The notes under the pieces were generated by a model that was not told the DNA's origin, made no database searches, and saw only the letters and a program-made list of their open reading frames with translations. The position numbers and the translations under genes are program-made. A stretch of DNA of 64,000 nucleotides, from assembly GCA_025981645.1 (NCBI GenBank), contig JAICXH010000002.1, positions 24,876-88,875 of the forward strand. Reading direction: 5' to 3'. The stretch comes from Burkholderiales bacterium (lineage in GTDB: Bacteria; Pseudomonadota; Gammaproteobacteria; Burkholderiales; Casimicrobiaceae). Positions 19,266 through 31,804 of this stretch are shown here, one piece after another (positions within the stretch are counted from its first letter, which is position 1; the number at the start of each line of letters is the position of its first letter).

Positions 19266-19563
19266 CGGGCGGCCAGTGATCGGGTGCGGGCGCGGTCGGG
19301 CGTCGGTTGCGGGGTGGATCGAGGTGTATATGTACGCGCGCTCGGATACGATAACAGCAAAAACGTATACTGTAAAGCAGCTGCCGTATCCAGAGATTTG
19401 GTGGCCACTCAATCCATACGGGTCGCGATCGAACGAGCAAGGAGCTCCGCGCTGACGGTGCTGTCACGGTAGTCCATCTGTACGAGCTCGCGCCGACCGC
19501 CGTTTGCAGGAGGCCGTATCTACGCATACAATACGAAACAGCGTGTACACAAGAGGATCGAGT

Positions 19564-20385
19564 ATGGTCACCAGAAAGGCCGCCGGGAAGGCGCGAAGGG
19601 CACTGGCGTCCGGGAGCCGTGCGCCGACGCTGCACCGCGCGCGGCCCGCAAATTCCATCGTCGCGGCAAATTCGCCCGCCATCGCCAGAGGCGCGCCGGC
19701 TGCCGCGGCGACCGACGCCGAAACGATCGCGACGCGCATCACCGACGCGATCGTCGAGCATCGGCTGCTGCCCGGCACGCGCCTTGGCGAGGAGAGCCTC
19801 GGCGAGATTTTTGGCGTGAGCCGCACGAAGGTGCGCGAGGCGCTGTTCATCGTCGCGCGTTACAAGCTCATCACCTGGGAGCCGTCGAAGAGTGCCTGCG
19901 TCGCGCAGCCGTCGGTGCAGGAGGCGCGCGACGTGTTCGAGACGCGACGTGTGCTCGAGGCCGCCACGGCGCGCAGGCTGGCGGGCCACGCAGGGCCGGC
20001 GCAGCTTCGCCTGCTGCACCAGCAGATCGAGCGCGAAGCAAAGCTCGTGCGGAGCGGAGACGTGAAGTCGGGAACCGCGTACGGGGCGCGCGTCTTCGGT
20101 GACTTCCACCGGCTGATCGCCGACCTCGCGGGCAACGCCGTTCTGGCGGCGTTCGTACGCGAGATCAGCGCGCGCACGTCGCTGGTCGAGGTCTACTACG
20201 GCACGACGATGCCCAGCGCGTGCTCGCACGACGAGCATGTCGAAGTACTCGCCGCCATCGAGCGCGGTGACGCCGAGGCCGCAGCATTGCTGATGATCGG
20301 GCACTTCGTGCACATCGAGAAGAGCGTCATGCTGCGCGACAGCGCACCCGGGGTCGTCGATCTGCGCGAAGCGCTGCGGGCATGA
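19564..20385 (+). CDS. GntR-family transcriptional regulator with FCD domain
   Basis: ITDAIVEHRLLPGTRLGEESLGEIFGVSRTKVREALFIVARYKLI HTH and DFHRLIADLAGNAVLAAFVREI; divergent from uraD-uraH-puuD. Confidence 0.88.
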   Translation: MVTRKAAGKARRALASGSRAPTLHRARPANSIVAANSPAIARGAPAAAATDAETIATRITDAIVEHRLLPGTRLGEESLGEIFGVSRTKVREALFIVARYKLITWEPSKSACVAQPSVQEARDVFETRRVLEAATARRLAGHAGPAQLRLLHQQIEREAKLVRSGDVKSGTAYGARVFGDFHRLIADLAGNAVLAAFVREISARTSLVEVYYGTTMPSACSHDEHVEVLAAIERGDAEAAALLMIGHFVHIEKSVMLRDSAPGVVDLREALRA

Positions 20386-20417
20386 CCCGCGCGCGGCGCA
20401 GCGCAGAAGGAAGCGGG

Positions 20418-21254
20418 CTAGCGCTTCGTGGTGCCAGCGCGACGGGGATCCGCGCGCCGCAGGGCTGGCCGACGCGCCGGCGGCGCCACGGCGGCCTGCG
20501 GGCGCGCCGGGGCGTGCTCGCGCAGGCTCGCCTGGATGAACGAGAGGTGGAGCTGCGCGGCCGAGCGCGCCCGCTCGGGGTCGCGGTCGGCGATCGCGTC
20601 GACGATCGCCGCGTGCTGCGCGTGAAGGATCGGGATGTTCCTGCTCTGGTGGTAGAGCAGGTCGCGGACGCGGAACGAACTCGTTCGCACGAGGTTGACG
20701 ATCCCGTGCGCGATGTGCGCGAGTGCGACGTTTTTCGACGCGTCGGCGATCGCCATGTGGAATTCGGTGTCGGCCTGCGCATCGACGAGCGCATCGCGCC
20801 TGCCACGCCCGGGCGCCATCGACGCGAAGATCCTGCGCAGCTTGCGCAGATCGGCGGCAGTGGCGTTCTGCGCAGCGTGCCACGCGGCGAGCGCCTCGAG
20901 CCCGTAGCGCACGTCCTGCACGTCGCGCGCCGCCTTCTCGTGACGAACCAGCAGGTGGACGAGCGGGTCGGTGATCGTCGGCGCGGCGACATCGGTCACC
21001 GCGAGGCTGCCGCTGCGTCCGGCGCGCAGGAGGCCGCGCGCCTCGAGCTTCAGCAGCGCCTCGCGCAGCGAAGGGCGCGACACCTGCAGGCGCCGCGAGA
21101 GCTCGCGCTCGGCCGGCAGCACTTCGCCCGGGGGCAGCGAACCATCGACGATCAGGCGCTCGATCTGCTCGCTGATGGCATCCGAAAGCCGCACTCGCGG
21201 TGGCGGCGCAACGCGGTGGAATACGGCGGGATGCGACGGCGCACGAGGGCTCAT
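20418..21254 (-). CDS. GntR/FadR-subfamily transcriptional regulator (FCD domain)
   Basis: LSDAISEQIERLIVDGSLPPGEVLPAERELSRRLQVSRPSLREALLKLEARGLL HTH; C-terminal FCD (DTEFHMAIADASKNVALAHI). Confidence 0.88.
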   Translation of the reverse strand: MSPRAPSHPAVFHRVAPPPRVRLSDAISEQIERLIVDGSLPPGEVLPAERELSRRLQVSRPSLREALLKLEARGLLRAGRSGSLAVTDVAAPTITDPLVHLLVRHEKAARDVQDVRYGLEALAAWHAAQNATAADLRKLRRIFASMAPGRGRRDALVDAQADTEFHMAIADASKNVALAHIAHGIVNLVRTSSFRVRDLLYHQSRNIPILHAQHAAIVDAIADRDPERARSAAQLHLSFIQASLREHAPARPQAAVAPPARRPALRRADPRRAGTTKR

Positions 21255-21285
21255 GGGATGGCGGCGATTATGGCACGCGCGGCGA

Positions 21286-21313
21286 TTGACACTGCGGGCC
21301 CCGATGGTATGCT
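21286..21313 (+). promoter_or_regulatory. Sigma-70-type promoter for glycerate kinase-pyruvate kinase
   Basis: TTGACA (21286-21291), 16-nt spacer, TATGCT (21308-21313). Confidence 0.6.
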
Positions 21314-21326
21314 TGGTCTGACCAAG
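21312..21326. promoter_or_regulatory. Perfect palindromic GntR/FadR-type operator CTTGGTCTGACCAAG
   Basis: Inverted repeat CTTGGTC-T-GACCAAG in the 118-bp divergent intergenic region; TGGTC-GACCA core is typical of FadR-subfamily operators; overlaps the -10. Confidence 0.75.
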
Positions 21327-21372
21327 TGGCGATCGCCGGGGCGGCGCATCTCTCGACCGGTCTGAGCCACCC

Positions 21373-22656
21373 ATGGACGCACCCCGCGAGTTGCTGCAGA
21401 GGATGTTCGGCGCCGCGATCGCCGCCGCGCAGCCGCTCTGCTGCATCCCGGCGCGCCTGCCGCCTGCCCCGCCGGGCCGCACGGTCGTGATCGGTGCCGG
21501 CAAGGCGTCGGCGGCGATGGCGGCGGCGGTCGAGGCGAGCTGGCCGGGACCGCTCGAAGGCCTCGTCGTCACGCGCTACGGGTACTCGGTGCCGTGCACG
21601 CAGATCGAGATCATCGAGGCGGCGCACCCGGTACCCGACGCGGCGAGCGTTACGGCCGCGCGACGCATCGCGCAGCGCGTTCGCGGTCTCGGCTCCGACG
21701 ATCTGGTGATCTGCCTGATCTCCGGCGGCGGCTCGTCGCTGATGGTGGCACCGGCCGAAGGCCTGACGCTCGCCGACAAGCAGGCGGTCAGCCGGGCGCT
21801 GCTGAAGTCGGGTGCGACGATCAGCGAGATGAACTGCGTGCGCCGGCACCTGTCGGCGATCAAGGGCGGGCACCTCGGCGCCGCCTGCCACCCGGCGCGG
21901 CTCGTCACGCTGCTGATCTCCGACGTCCCGGGAGACGATCCGATCGACATCGCGTCGGGCCCCACGGTCGCCGATCCGACGACTTGCGCCGAAGCGCTCG
22001 CCATCGTCCGGCGCTACGGCATCGACGTTCCGCCGAGCGTCGTCGAGGTGCTCGCGAGGGGCCGCGGCGAGACGGTGAAGCCGGGAGACGCGCGGCTCGC
22101 CGGCAGTGTGACGACGATGATCGCGACGCCGCAGATTGCACTCGAGGCGGCGGCGGACGTCGCACGCTCGGAGGGCATTGCCGCGCACATCCTCGGCGAC
22201 AGCATCGAGGGCGAGGCGCGCGACGTCGGCCGCGTGATGGCCGGCATCGCACTGCAGGTCTCGACGCACGGCGAGCCGTTCACGCCGCCCTGCGTTCTGC
22301 TCTCCGGCGGCGAGACGACGGTCACCGTGCGCGGCGACGGTCGTGGCGGGCGCAACGTCGAGTTCCTGCTGGCGCTCGCCGTCGCGCTCGACGGGCATCC
22401 GGGCATCCATGCGCTCGCCGGCGACACCGACGGCGTCGACGGCCAGGAGGAGATCGCCGGCGCGTACCTCGCTCCCGACACGCTCGGGCGCGCATTCGCG
22501 GCGGGACTCCGTCCGCGCGAGAGTCTCGACCGCAACGATGGGCACGGCTTCTTCGGCGCACTCGGCGACAGTGTCGTGACCGGCCCGACCCTCACCAACG
22601 TCAACGACTTCCGCGCGATCCTGATCGAGCCACGCGCGCGTCACACAGTCACCTGA
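21373..22656 (+). CDS. Glycerate 2-kinase (MOFRL/GckA-TtuD family)
   Basis: RTVVIGAGKASAAMA, LVICLISGGGSSLMVAPAEGLTLADK, LLSGGETTVTVRGDGRGGRNVEFLLALA. Confidence 0.92.
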   Translation: MDAPRELLQRMFGAAIAAAQPLCCIPARLPPAPPGRTVVIGAGKASAAMAAAVEASWPGPLEGLVVTRYGYSVPCTQIEIIEAAHPVPDAASVTAARRIAQRVRGLGSDDLVICLISGGGSSLMVAPAEGLTLADKQAVSRALLKSGATISEMNCVRRHLSAIKGGHLGAACHPARLVTLLISDVPGDDPIDIASGPTVADPTTCAEALAIVRRYGIDVPPSVVEVLARGRGETVKPGDARLAGSVTTMIATPQIALEAAADVARSEGIAAHILGDSIEGEARDVGRVMAGIALQVSTHGEPFTPPCVLLSGGETTVTVRGDGRGGRNVEFLLALAVALDGHPGIHALAGDTDGVDGQEEIAGAYLAPDTLGRAFAAGLRPRESLDRNDGHGFFGALGDSVVTGPTLTNVNDFRAILIEPRARHTVT

Positions 22657-22670
22657 AGAGCGAGTCCGCC

Positions 22671-24083
22671 ATGCGCCGCCATCGCAACGCCAAAATTGTC
22701 GCCACGCTCGGCCCTTCGAGCTCGGATGCCGCCACCATCCGCGCGCTGTTCGATGCCGGCGCCGACGTGTTCCGGCTCAACTTCAGTCACGGCACCCAGG
22801 ACCAGCATCGCGAGCGCCTCGACATCATTCGCACGATCGAGCGCGAGACCGCGCGGCCGATCGCCGTGCTGCTCGATCTGCAGGGCCCGAAGCTCCGCGT
22901 CGGCACGTTCGCGGGTTCGCCGGTGCGCCTCGAAGCGAATGCGGCGTTTCGCCTCGACATGGACGCCGCGCCAGGCGACGCGACGCGGGCATCGCTGCCG
23001 CACCCGGAGATCTTCGCGGCGCTCACCCCGGGCATCGAGCTCCTTCTCGACGACGGCAAGATCCGACTCGTCGTCGAGCGCTGCGGACCGGCGTTCGCCG
23101 AGACGCGTGTCACCGCCGGCGGATTGCTCTCCGACCGCAAGGGGGTCAACGTTCCCGGCGTCGTCCTGCCGATCGCGATCCTGACACCGAAGGACAAGAG
23201 CGACCTCGAGTTCGGGCTGTCGCTTGGCGTCGACTGGGTCGCGCTGTCGTTCGTGCAGCGTGCACAGGATCTCGACGAGGCGCGCGCGCTGATCGGCGGC
23301 CGCGCGGCGATCATGTCGAAGCTCGAGAAGCCCGCGGCGATCGAGCATCTCGATGCGATCGTCGAGCGCTCCGACGGCATCATGGTGGCGCGCGGCGATC
23401 TCGGCGTCGAGCTCCCCGCCGAGCGTGTCCCGGTGATCCAGCGGCGCATCGTGCGGGCCTGCCGCAAGGCGGGTCGGCCGGTGATCGTCGCGACGCAGAT
23501 GCTGGAATCGATGGTCGCCGCCCCGGTGCCGACGCGCGCCGAGGCCTCGGACGTCGCGACCGCGGTCTACGAAGGGGCCGATGCGGTGATGCTCTCCGCC
23601 GAATCGGCGAGCGGCAGATACCCGGTCGAGGCGGTACGGATGATGGATCGCATCATCGAGCAGGTCGAATCCGATCCGCAGTATCGCGAGATGATCGATG
23701 CATCGCACACGCCCGCCGAGGCGACGGTCTCCGACGCGATCTTCTGCGCGACGCACCGCGTCGCCGAGCTGCTCCACGTCGCCGTCACCGTCACCTACAC
23801 GAGCTCGGGCCATTCGAGCCTGCGCGCGGCGCGCGAACGCCCGACGTCGCCAATCCTGAGCCTCACGCCCAACGTTCGCACGGCGCGCCGCCTCGCCCTC
23901 GTCTGGGGCGTGCACTCGGTCGAGACCGCCGATGTGAAGGATGTCGACGGAATGGTCGACACCGCGTGCCGGCGTGCCGTCGACGAGGGATTTGCCAGTT
24001 CCGGGGACACCATCGTCATCGCGGCAGGCATGCCGTTCGGGGTCGCCGGCACGACGAACCTGCTGCGCATCGCCCGCGCGTGA
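22671..24083 (+). CDS. pyk: Pyruvate kinase
   Basis: MRRHRNAKIVATLGPSSSDA, DVFRLNFSHG, IMVARGDLGVELPAERVPVIQRRIV, SAESASGRYPVEAV. Confidence 0.95.
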   Translation: MRRHRNAKIVATLGPSSSDAATIRALFDAGADVFRLNFSHGTQDQHRERLDIIRTIERETARPIAVLLDLQGPKLRVGTFAGSPVRLEANAAFRLDMDAAPGDATRASLPHPEIFAALTPGIELLLDDGKIRLVVERCGPAFAETRVTAGGLLSDRKGVNVPGVVLPIAILTPKDKSDLEFGLSLGVDWVALSFVQRAQDLDEARALIGGRAAIMSKLEKPAAIEHLDAIVERSDGIMVARGDLGVELPAERVPVIQRRIVRACRKAGRPVIVATQMLESMVAAPVPTRAEASDVATAVYEGADAVMLSAESASGRYPVEAVRMMDRIIEQVESDPQYREMIDASHTPAEATVSDAIFCATHRVAELLHVAVTVTYTSSGHSSLRAARERPTSPILSLTPNVRTARRLALVWGVHSVETADVKDVDGMVDTACRRAVDEGFASSGDTIVIAAGMPFGVAGTTNLLRIARA

Positions 24084-25342
24084 GCGCTGCGCGACCGGAG
24101 GAGCTCCGCTTCGGGCCGGCGATCATGGCGCGGCTCGACGAGCTCGCGACGATCTCGCAGGACGCTGGAGCGCTGTCGCGTCACTTCCTCACCGCCGAGC
24201 ACAAGGCCGCCGGCAACCTGATCATGCGGTGGATGGAGGCAGCCGGAATGAGCGCGCGCTTCGATGCGATCGGCAATGTCGTTGGCCGCTACGACGGCGA
24301 GGCCCCGGGACTGCCGGCACTCCTCACCGGCTCGCACTTCGACACCGTGCGCAACGCCGGCCGCTACGACGGTATGCTCGGCGTCGTCACGCCGATCGCC
24401 TGCGTCGCCGCACTGCACGAGGCGGGCATCCGCCTTCCCCACGCGATCGAGGTGATCGCCTTCGCCGACGAGGAGGGCGTGCGCTTCAACGCGACGCTGC
24501 TCGGCAGCCGCGCGGTGGCGGGCACGTTCGACGCGGCGCTCCTCGGCAAGTCGGACATCGACGGCGTCACGATGGCCGAGGCGCTGACGCGCTTCGGCCT
24601 CGATCCCGCGCGTATCGGTGAGGCCGCGCACCGTCGCAACGACGTACTGGGCTACGTCGAGGTCCACATCGAGCAGGGCCCGGTGCTGCTGAACGAGGGG
24701 TGTCCGGTCGGCGTCGTGACGTCGATCGCCGGTGCAAGCCGGTTCGCGGTGCGCGTCGAGGGGCTCGCCGGGCACGCCGGCACGGTCCCGATGACCCATC
24801 GCCATGACGCGGCGGCCGCCGCCGCCGAGATGGCGCTCGCGATCGAAAGACGCTGTTCGACGGCCGAGTCGCTGGTCGGCACCGTCGGAGTACTCGGCGT
24901 TCCCAACGGCGCGGCGAATGTGATTCCCGGCGCGGCGGCGTTCACGATCGACATCCGGGCCGGTGACGACACCGTTCGCAATGCTGCCGTCGACGATGTG
25001 CTGCGCGAGATCGCCGCCATCGCGTCGCGCCGTGACGTGCGCGCAGCCGTCACGCCGCAGCACGACGCGCGTGCGAGCCCCTGTGCGCCGTCGATCATGG
25101 ACCACATCGCCGCGCAGATCCGCGCCGGGGGAATCGAGCCACGCTTCCTTGCGAGCGGCGCCGGGCACGACGGCATGGCCATCGCCGACCTGACGTCGAT
25201 CGGCATGCTGTTCGTCCGCTGCGGCAACGGTGGCATCAGCCACAATCCGGCCGAAACGATGACCATCGAGGACGCCGACCTCGGTGCACGAATCTTCCTC
25301 GATGTCCTGCGCCGGTATCCGCACGGCGCGAAAGCGTCCTGA
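24080..25342 (+). CDS. Zn-dependent allantoate amidohydrolase / N-carbamoyl-amino acid hydrolase family
   Basis: TGSHFDTVRNAGRYDGMLGV, FADEEGVRFNATLLGSRAVAG, HIEQGPVL, HAGTVPM; GTG start overlapping pyk stop. Confidence 0.87.
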   Translation: MSAARPEELRFGPAIMARLDELATISQDAGALSRHFLTAEHKAAGNLIMRWMEAAGMSARFDAIGNVVGRYDGEAPGLPALLTGSHFDTVRNAGRYDGMLGVVTPIACVAALHEAGIRLPHAIEVIAFADEEGVRFNATLLGSRAVAGTFDAALLGKSDIDGVTMAEALTRFGLDPARIGEAAHRRNDVLGYVEVHIEQGPVLLNEGCPVGVVTSIAGASRFAVRVEGLAGHAGTVPMTHRHDAAAAAAEMALAIERRCSTAESLVGTVGVLGVPNGAANVIPGAAAFTIDIRAGDDTVRNAAVDDVLREIAAIASRRDVRAAVTPQHDARASPCAPSIMDHIAAQIRAGGIEPRFLASGAGHDGMAIADLTSIGMLFVRCGNGGISHNPAETMTIEDADLGARIFLDVLRRYPHGAKAS

Positions 25343-25367
25343 CCGCGTTCACGGTGATCCCGACCGC

Positions 25368-26606
25368 ATGAGTGCAACTTCCCGCGAAACGATCACACGT
25401 CACCTGGTCGAGCACGAGGCGCAGGAGACCGCCTTTCTCGCCGAGCTCGTCAGGGTTCCATCCGACAACCCGCCGGGTGACTGCGCGGCGCACGCCGAGC
25501 GCGCAGCCGGGCTGCTCGAAGGTCTCGGCTTCGTCGTCGAGCGCCACGCGGTCCCCGAGGCCGCCGTACGTGCCAACGGCATGATCAGCGCGACGAACCT
25601 CGTCGTGCGCGAGCGCTTCGGCGACGGACCGGTGATCGCGTTGAACGCACACGGCGACGTCGTTCCCCCCGGGCTCGGGTGGACCGCCGATCCCTACGGC
25701 GCCGAGGTCCGCGACGGAGTGATGGTCGGACGCGGTGTCGCTGTCTCGAAATCGGACTTCGCGACTTACGCGTTCGCGCTTCTCGCATTGAAGGCGAGCG
25801 GGGCGAAGCTGGCGGGCTCGGTCGAACTTCATTTCACCTACGACGAGGAAGTGGGCGGCGCGATCGGCCCGGCCCATCTGCTCGCCGAGAAGATCTCTTG
25901 TCCCGACTTCGCGATCTCGGCGGGGTTCGCGTACGGCATCACGACGGCCCACAGCGGTTGCCTGCACCTCGAAGTCGAGGTGACCGGCCGCTCGGCTCAC
26001 GCGGCGATGCCGGCGACCGGCGTCGATGCGCTCGAGGCTGCGACGGCGGTGCTCGCCGATCTCTATGCGTTGCGCAAGACGCTCGCCGCAAGGAAGTCGA
26101 ACGTTGCGGGCATCGAGAGTCCGACGCTTGTCGTCGGATTGATCGCGGGGGGCATCAACACGAACGTGGTTCCGGACAAGGTCAGCTTCAGGCTCGACCG
26201 CAGGATCATTCCGGAGGAGAATGCGCAGGAGGTCGAAGCCGAACTCACGCACCGCATCGCCGAGTCGGCCACGCGCTGGCCGGAAATCACCTGCAAGGTC
26301 CGGCGGATCCTCCTCGCAATGCCATTCGTCCCGACTCCCGGCCAGGAGAAGCTCGTGCGGGCGATCGCCTCGAACGCGACAGCAGTTCTCGGGGAAGAGG
26401 TGAAGCCGAAGGGTTCTCCGCTCTACACCGATGCGAGGCACTACTCGGCGGCCGGAGTGCCGACGGTGCTCTACGGCGCAGGCCCGCGCACGCTGCTCGA
26501 AGCCAACGGTCATCGTGCCGACGAGAAGCTCGTGCTCGACGATCTCTTCAAGGCGACGCGCGTTGTCGCGCTGGCACTGCTCGACCTGCTCGAAGTGCGC
26601 CGATGA
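25368..26606 (+). CDS. M20-family deacylase/peptidase (ArgE/DapE-like)
   Basis: ALNAHGDVVPPGLGWTADPYGAEVRDGVMVGRGVAVSKSD, TYDEEVGGAIGPAHLL, GRSAHAAMPATGVDALEAA. Confidence 0.85.
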   Translation: MSATSRETITRHLVEHEAQETAFLAELVRVPSDNPPGDCAAHAERAAGLLEGLGFVVERHAVPEAAVRANGMISATNLVVRERFGDGPVIALNAHGDVVPPGLGWTADPYGAEVRDGVMVGRGVAVSKSDFATYAFALLALKASGAKLAGSVELHFTYDEEVGGAIGPAHLLAEKISCPDFAISAGFAYGITTAHSGCLHLEVEVTGRSAHAAMPATGVDALEAATAVLADLYALRKTLAARKSNVAGIESPTLVVGLIAGGINTNVVPDKVSFRLDRRIIPEENAQEVEAELTHRIAESATRWPEITCKVRRILLAMPFVPTPGQEKLVRAIASNATAVLGEEVKPKGSPLYTDARHYSAAGVPTVLYGAGPRTLLEANGHRADEKLVLDDLFKATRVVALALLDLLEVRR

Positions 26607-27535
26607 AACCCGGTCATGGCTATCCGCGCGACCTCGTCGGCTACGGCCGCCGCCCTCCGGCCGCGGACTGGCCGGGTGATGCGCGGGTCGCCGTGCAGTT
26701 CGTGCTGAATTACGAGGAAGGCGCCGAGAACTGCGTGCTGCACGGCGACAAGGCGTCCGAGCAGTTCCTGTCCGAGATCATCGGTGCGCAGGCCTATCCG
26801 GCGCGCCACCTGTCGATGGAGTCGATCTACGAATACGGATCGCGCTCCGGTGTGTGGCGCGTACTGCGCGAGTTCGAGCGGCGCGGCCTGCCGCTCACCG
26901 TCTTCGGCGTGTCGATGGCCCTCGAGCGCAACCCCGACGCGACGGCCGCATTCGTCGAGCTCGGCCACGAGATCGCCTGCCACGGGTGGCGGTGGATTCA
27001 CTACCAGGACGTCGACGAGGCGACCGAGCGGGAGCACGTGCGCATCGCCGTCGACATCATTCGCCGAATGACCGGCAGCGCGCCGCTCGGCTGGTACACC
27101 GGGCGCGACAGCCCGCACACGCGCGAGCTCGTCGTCGAGCACGGCGGCTTCCTCTACGACGCCGACTATTACGGCGACGATCTGCCGTTCTGGACCCGCG
27201 TCACGACGCGTGACGGTCGCGAGCACATGCATCTCGTCGTGCCGTACACGCTCGATTCGAACGACATGCGCTTCGCGTCGCCGCAGGGCTTCAACTCCGG
27301 CGACCAGTTCTTCGCCTACCTGCGTGACGCCTTCGACGTGCTCTACGCCGAGGGGCAGGAGGCACCGAAGATGTTGTCGATCGGCCTGCACTGCCGGCTG
27401 GTCGGACGCCCCGGACGCTTCCGGGCGCTGCAGCGCTTCCTCGATCACGTCGAGAAGCACGACCGCGTCTGGGTGTGCCGGCGCATCGACATCGCGCGGC
27501 ACTGGATCGATCGGCATCCGGCCGCGGCAGCCTGA
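26603..27535 (+). CDS. puuE: Allantoinase PuuE (polysaccharide deacetylase fold)
   Basis: YPRDLVGYGRRPPAADWPGDARVAVQFVLNYEEGAENCVLHGD and GHEIACHGWRWIHYQ are characteristic of PuuE. Confidence 0.93.
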   Translation: MKPGHGYPRDLVGYGRRPPAADWPGDARVAVQFVLNYEEGAENCVLHGDKASEQFLSEIIGAQAYPARHLSMESIYEYGSRSGVWRVLREFERRGLPLTVFGVSMALERNPDATAAFVELGHEIACHGWRWIHYQDVDEATEREHVRIAVDIIRRMTGSAPLGWYTGRDSPHTRELVVEHGGFLYDADYYGDDLPFWTRVTTRDGREHMHLVVPYTLDSNDMRFASPQGFNSGDQFFAYLRDAFDVLYAEGQEAPKMLSIGLHCRLVGRPGRFRALQRFLDHVEKHDRVWVCRRIDIARHWIDRHPAAAA

Positions 27536-27553
27536 ACAACGAGGAGAACCAGC

Positions 27554-30208
<2,655 letters not shown>

Positions 30209-30243
30209 TGCCGGACTGACGCTGGACTGACGCTGGAGGAGCC

Positions 30244-31791
30244 ATGGAGGTAAGAGTCCCGGACATCGGCGATTTCAAGGACGTGCCGGTGATCGAAGTG
30301 CTGGTCAGGCCCGGCGACAGCGTCGCAGCCGAGGATCCGCTGGTGACGCTCGAGTCCGACAAGGCGACGATGGATGTGCCGGCGCCCGCCGCCGGAACCG
30401 TCGAGTCGATCCGGGTCAAGGCCGGCGACAAGGTGAGCGAGGGCAGCGTCCTCCTCGTGCTCGACGCTGCAACCCCTGCCGCGGCGACGCCGAAAGCTCC
30501 GGTCTCCGCGCCGCCTGCGCCCGCGCACGGGCCGGCAGGCGTCGTCGAGGTCAAGGTCCCCGATATCGGCGACTTCAAGGACGTCCCGGTGATCGAGATC
30601 ATGGTGAAACCGGGCGATACGGTGGCAGCGGAGGATCCGCTGGTGACGCTCGAGTCGGACAAGGCGACGATGGACGTGCCGGCGCCGTTTTCCGGCGACG
30701 TGCGCGAGCTTCGCGTCAAGGTCGGTGACAAGGTGAGCGAAGGCTCGGTGATCGTGACCCTTGCGGCCGAGACCGCGGCGCAGGCTGCGCCGGCCAGCGC
30801 CCCCGCCGCGGTTACGGTTGCACCGACCGTGCCGCGTGCCGCGGCCACGGTTGCACCGACGACGCCCTCAGCGGTCGACGAGAAATCGTTCGCGCTAGCG
30901 TACGCGGGCCCGGGCGTGCGCAAGCTCGCGCGGGAACTCGGCATCGACCTCGGACGCGTCACCGGAAGCGGCAATCACGGCCGCATCGTGAAGGAGGACG
31001 TCGAAGCGTTCGCGAAGTCAGGCACCGCGGCGCCGTCCGGCGCGGGCATCGGCGGCATCGACCTCCTGCCCTGGCCGCATGTCGATTTCGCGAAGTTCGG
31101 TCCGATCGAGACGAAGCCGCTGTCGCGGATCAAGAAGATCTCGGCGGCCAACCTGCATCGCAACTGGGTGATGATCCCGCACGTCACCAACCACGACGAC
31201 GCCGACATCACCGAGCTCGAGGCGTTTCGCGTCGAGCTCAACAAGGAGAACGACAAGCGAGGCATTCGCGTGTCGATGCTGGCGTTCATCATCAAGGCCG
31301 TGTGCGCGACACTCGCGAGATTCCCCGAATTCAACGCCTCGCTCGACGGCGACAGCCTGGTTCTGAAGAAGTACTACCACATCGGGTTTGCCGCCGATAC
31401 GCCGCAGGGTCTCGTCGTGCCGGTGATCCGCGACGCCGACCGCAAGGGCGTGCTGGCGATCGCGCAGGAGATGAGCGAACTCGCCGCGCTGGCACGCGGC
31501 GGCAAGCTGAAGGCCGAGCAGATGCAGGGCGGCACGTTCACGATCTCGAGCCTCGGCGGCATCGGCGGCACCTACTTCACGCCGATTATCAATGCACCCG
31601 AGGTCGCGATCATGGGCATCTGCCGCTCGGCCTGGCGGCAGGTGTCGAGCGACGGACGCAACGCGGCGTGGCGGCTGATGCTGCCGCTGTCGCTCTCATA
31701 TGACCATCGCGTGATCGACGGCGCGTCGGCCGCGCGCTTCAACAGCCACTTCGCGGCGCTGCTCTCCGACCTGCGGCGCGTGCTCGTCTGA
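30244..31791 (+). CDS. aceF: Dihydrolipoamide acetyltransferase (E2) with two lipoyl domains
   Basis: Two ESDKATMDVPAP lipoyl motifs, E3-binding domain VRKLARELGIDLGRVTGSGNHGRI, catalytic LSYDHRVIDGA. Confidence 0.96.
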   Translation: MEVRVPDIGDFKDVPVIEVLVRPGDSVAAEDPLVTLESDKATMDVPAPAAGTVESIRVKAGDKVSEGSVLLVLDAATPAAATPKAPVSAPPAPAHGPAGVVEVKVPDIGDFKDVPVIEIMVKPGDTVAAEDPLVTLESDKATMDVPAPFSGDVRELRVKVGDKVSEGSVIVTLAAETAAQAAPASAPAAVTVAPTVPRAAATVAPTTPSAVDEKSFALAYAGPGVRKLARELGIDLGRVTGSGNHGRIVKEDVEAFAKSGTAAPSGAGIGGIDLLPWPHVDFAKFGPIETKPLSRIKKISAANLHRNWVMIPHVTNHDDADITELEAFRVELNKENDKRGIRVSMLAFIIKAVCATLARFPEFNASLDGDSLVLKKYYHIGFAADTPQGLVVPVIRDADRKGVLAIAQEMSELAALARGGKLKAEQMQGGTFTISSLGGIGGTYFTPIINAPEVAIMGICRSAWRQVSSDGRNAAWRLMLPLSLSYDHRVIDGASAARFNSHFAALLSDLRRVLV

Positions 31792-31804
31792 GCGAAAGGA
31801 AGCC

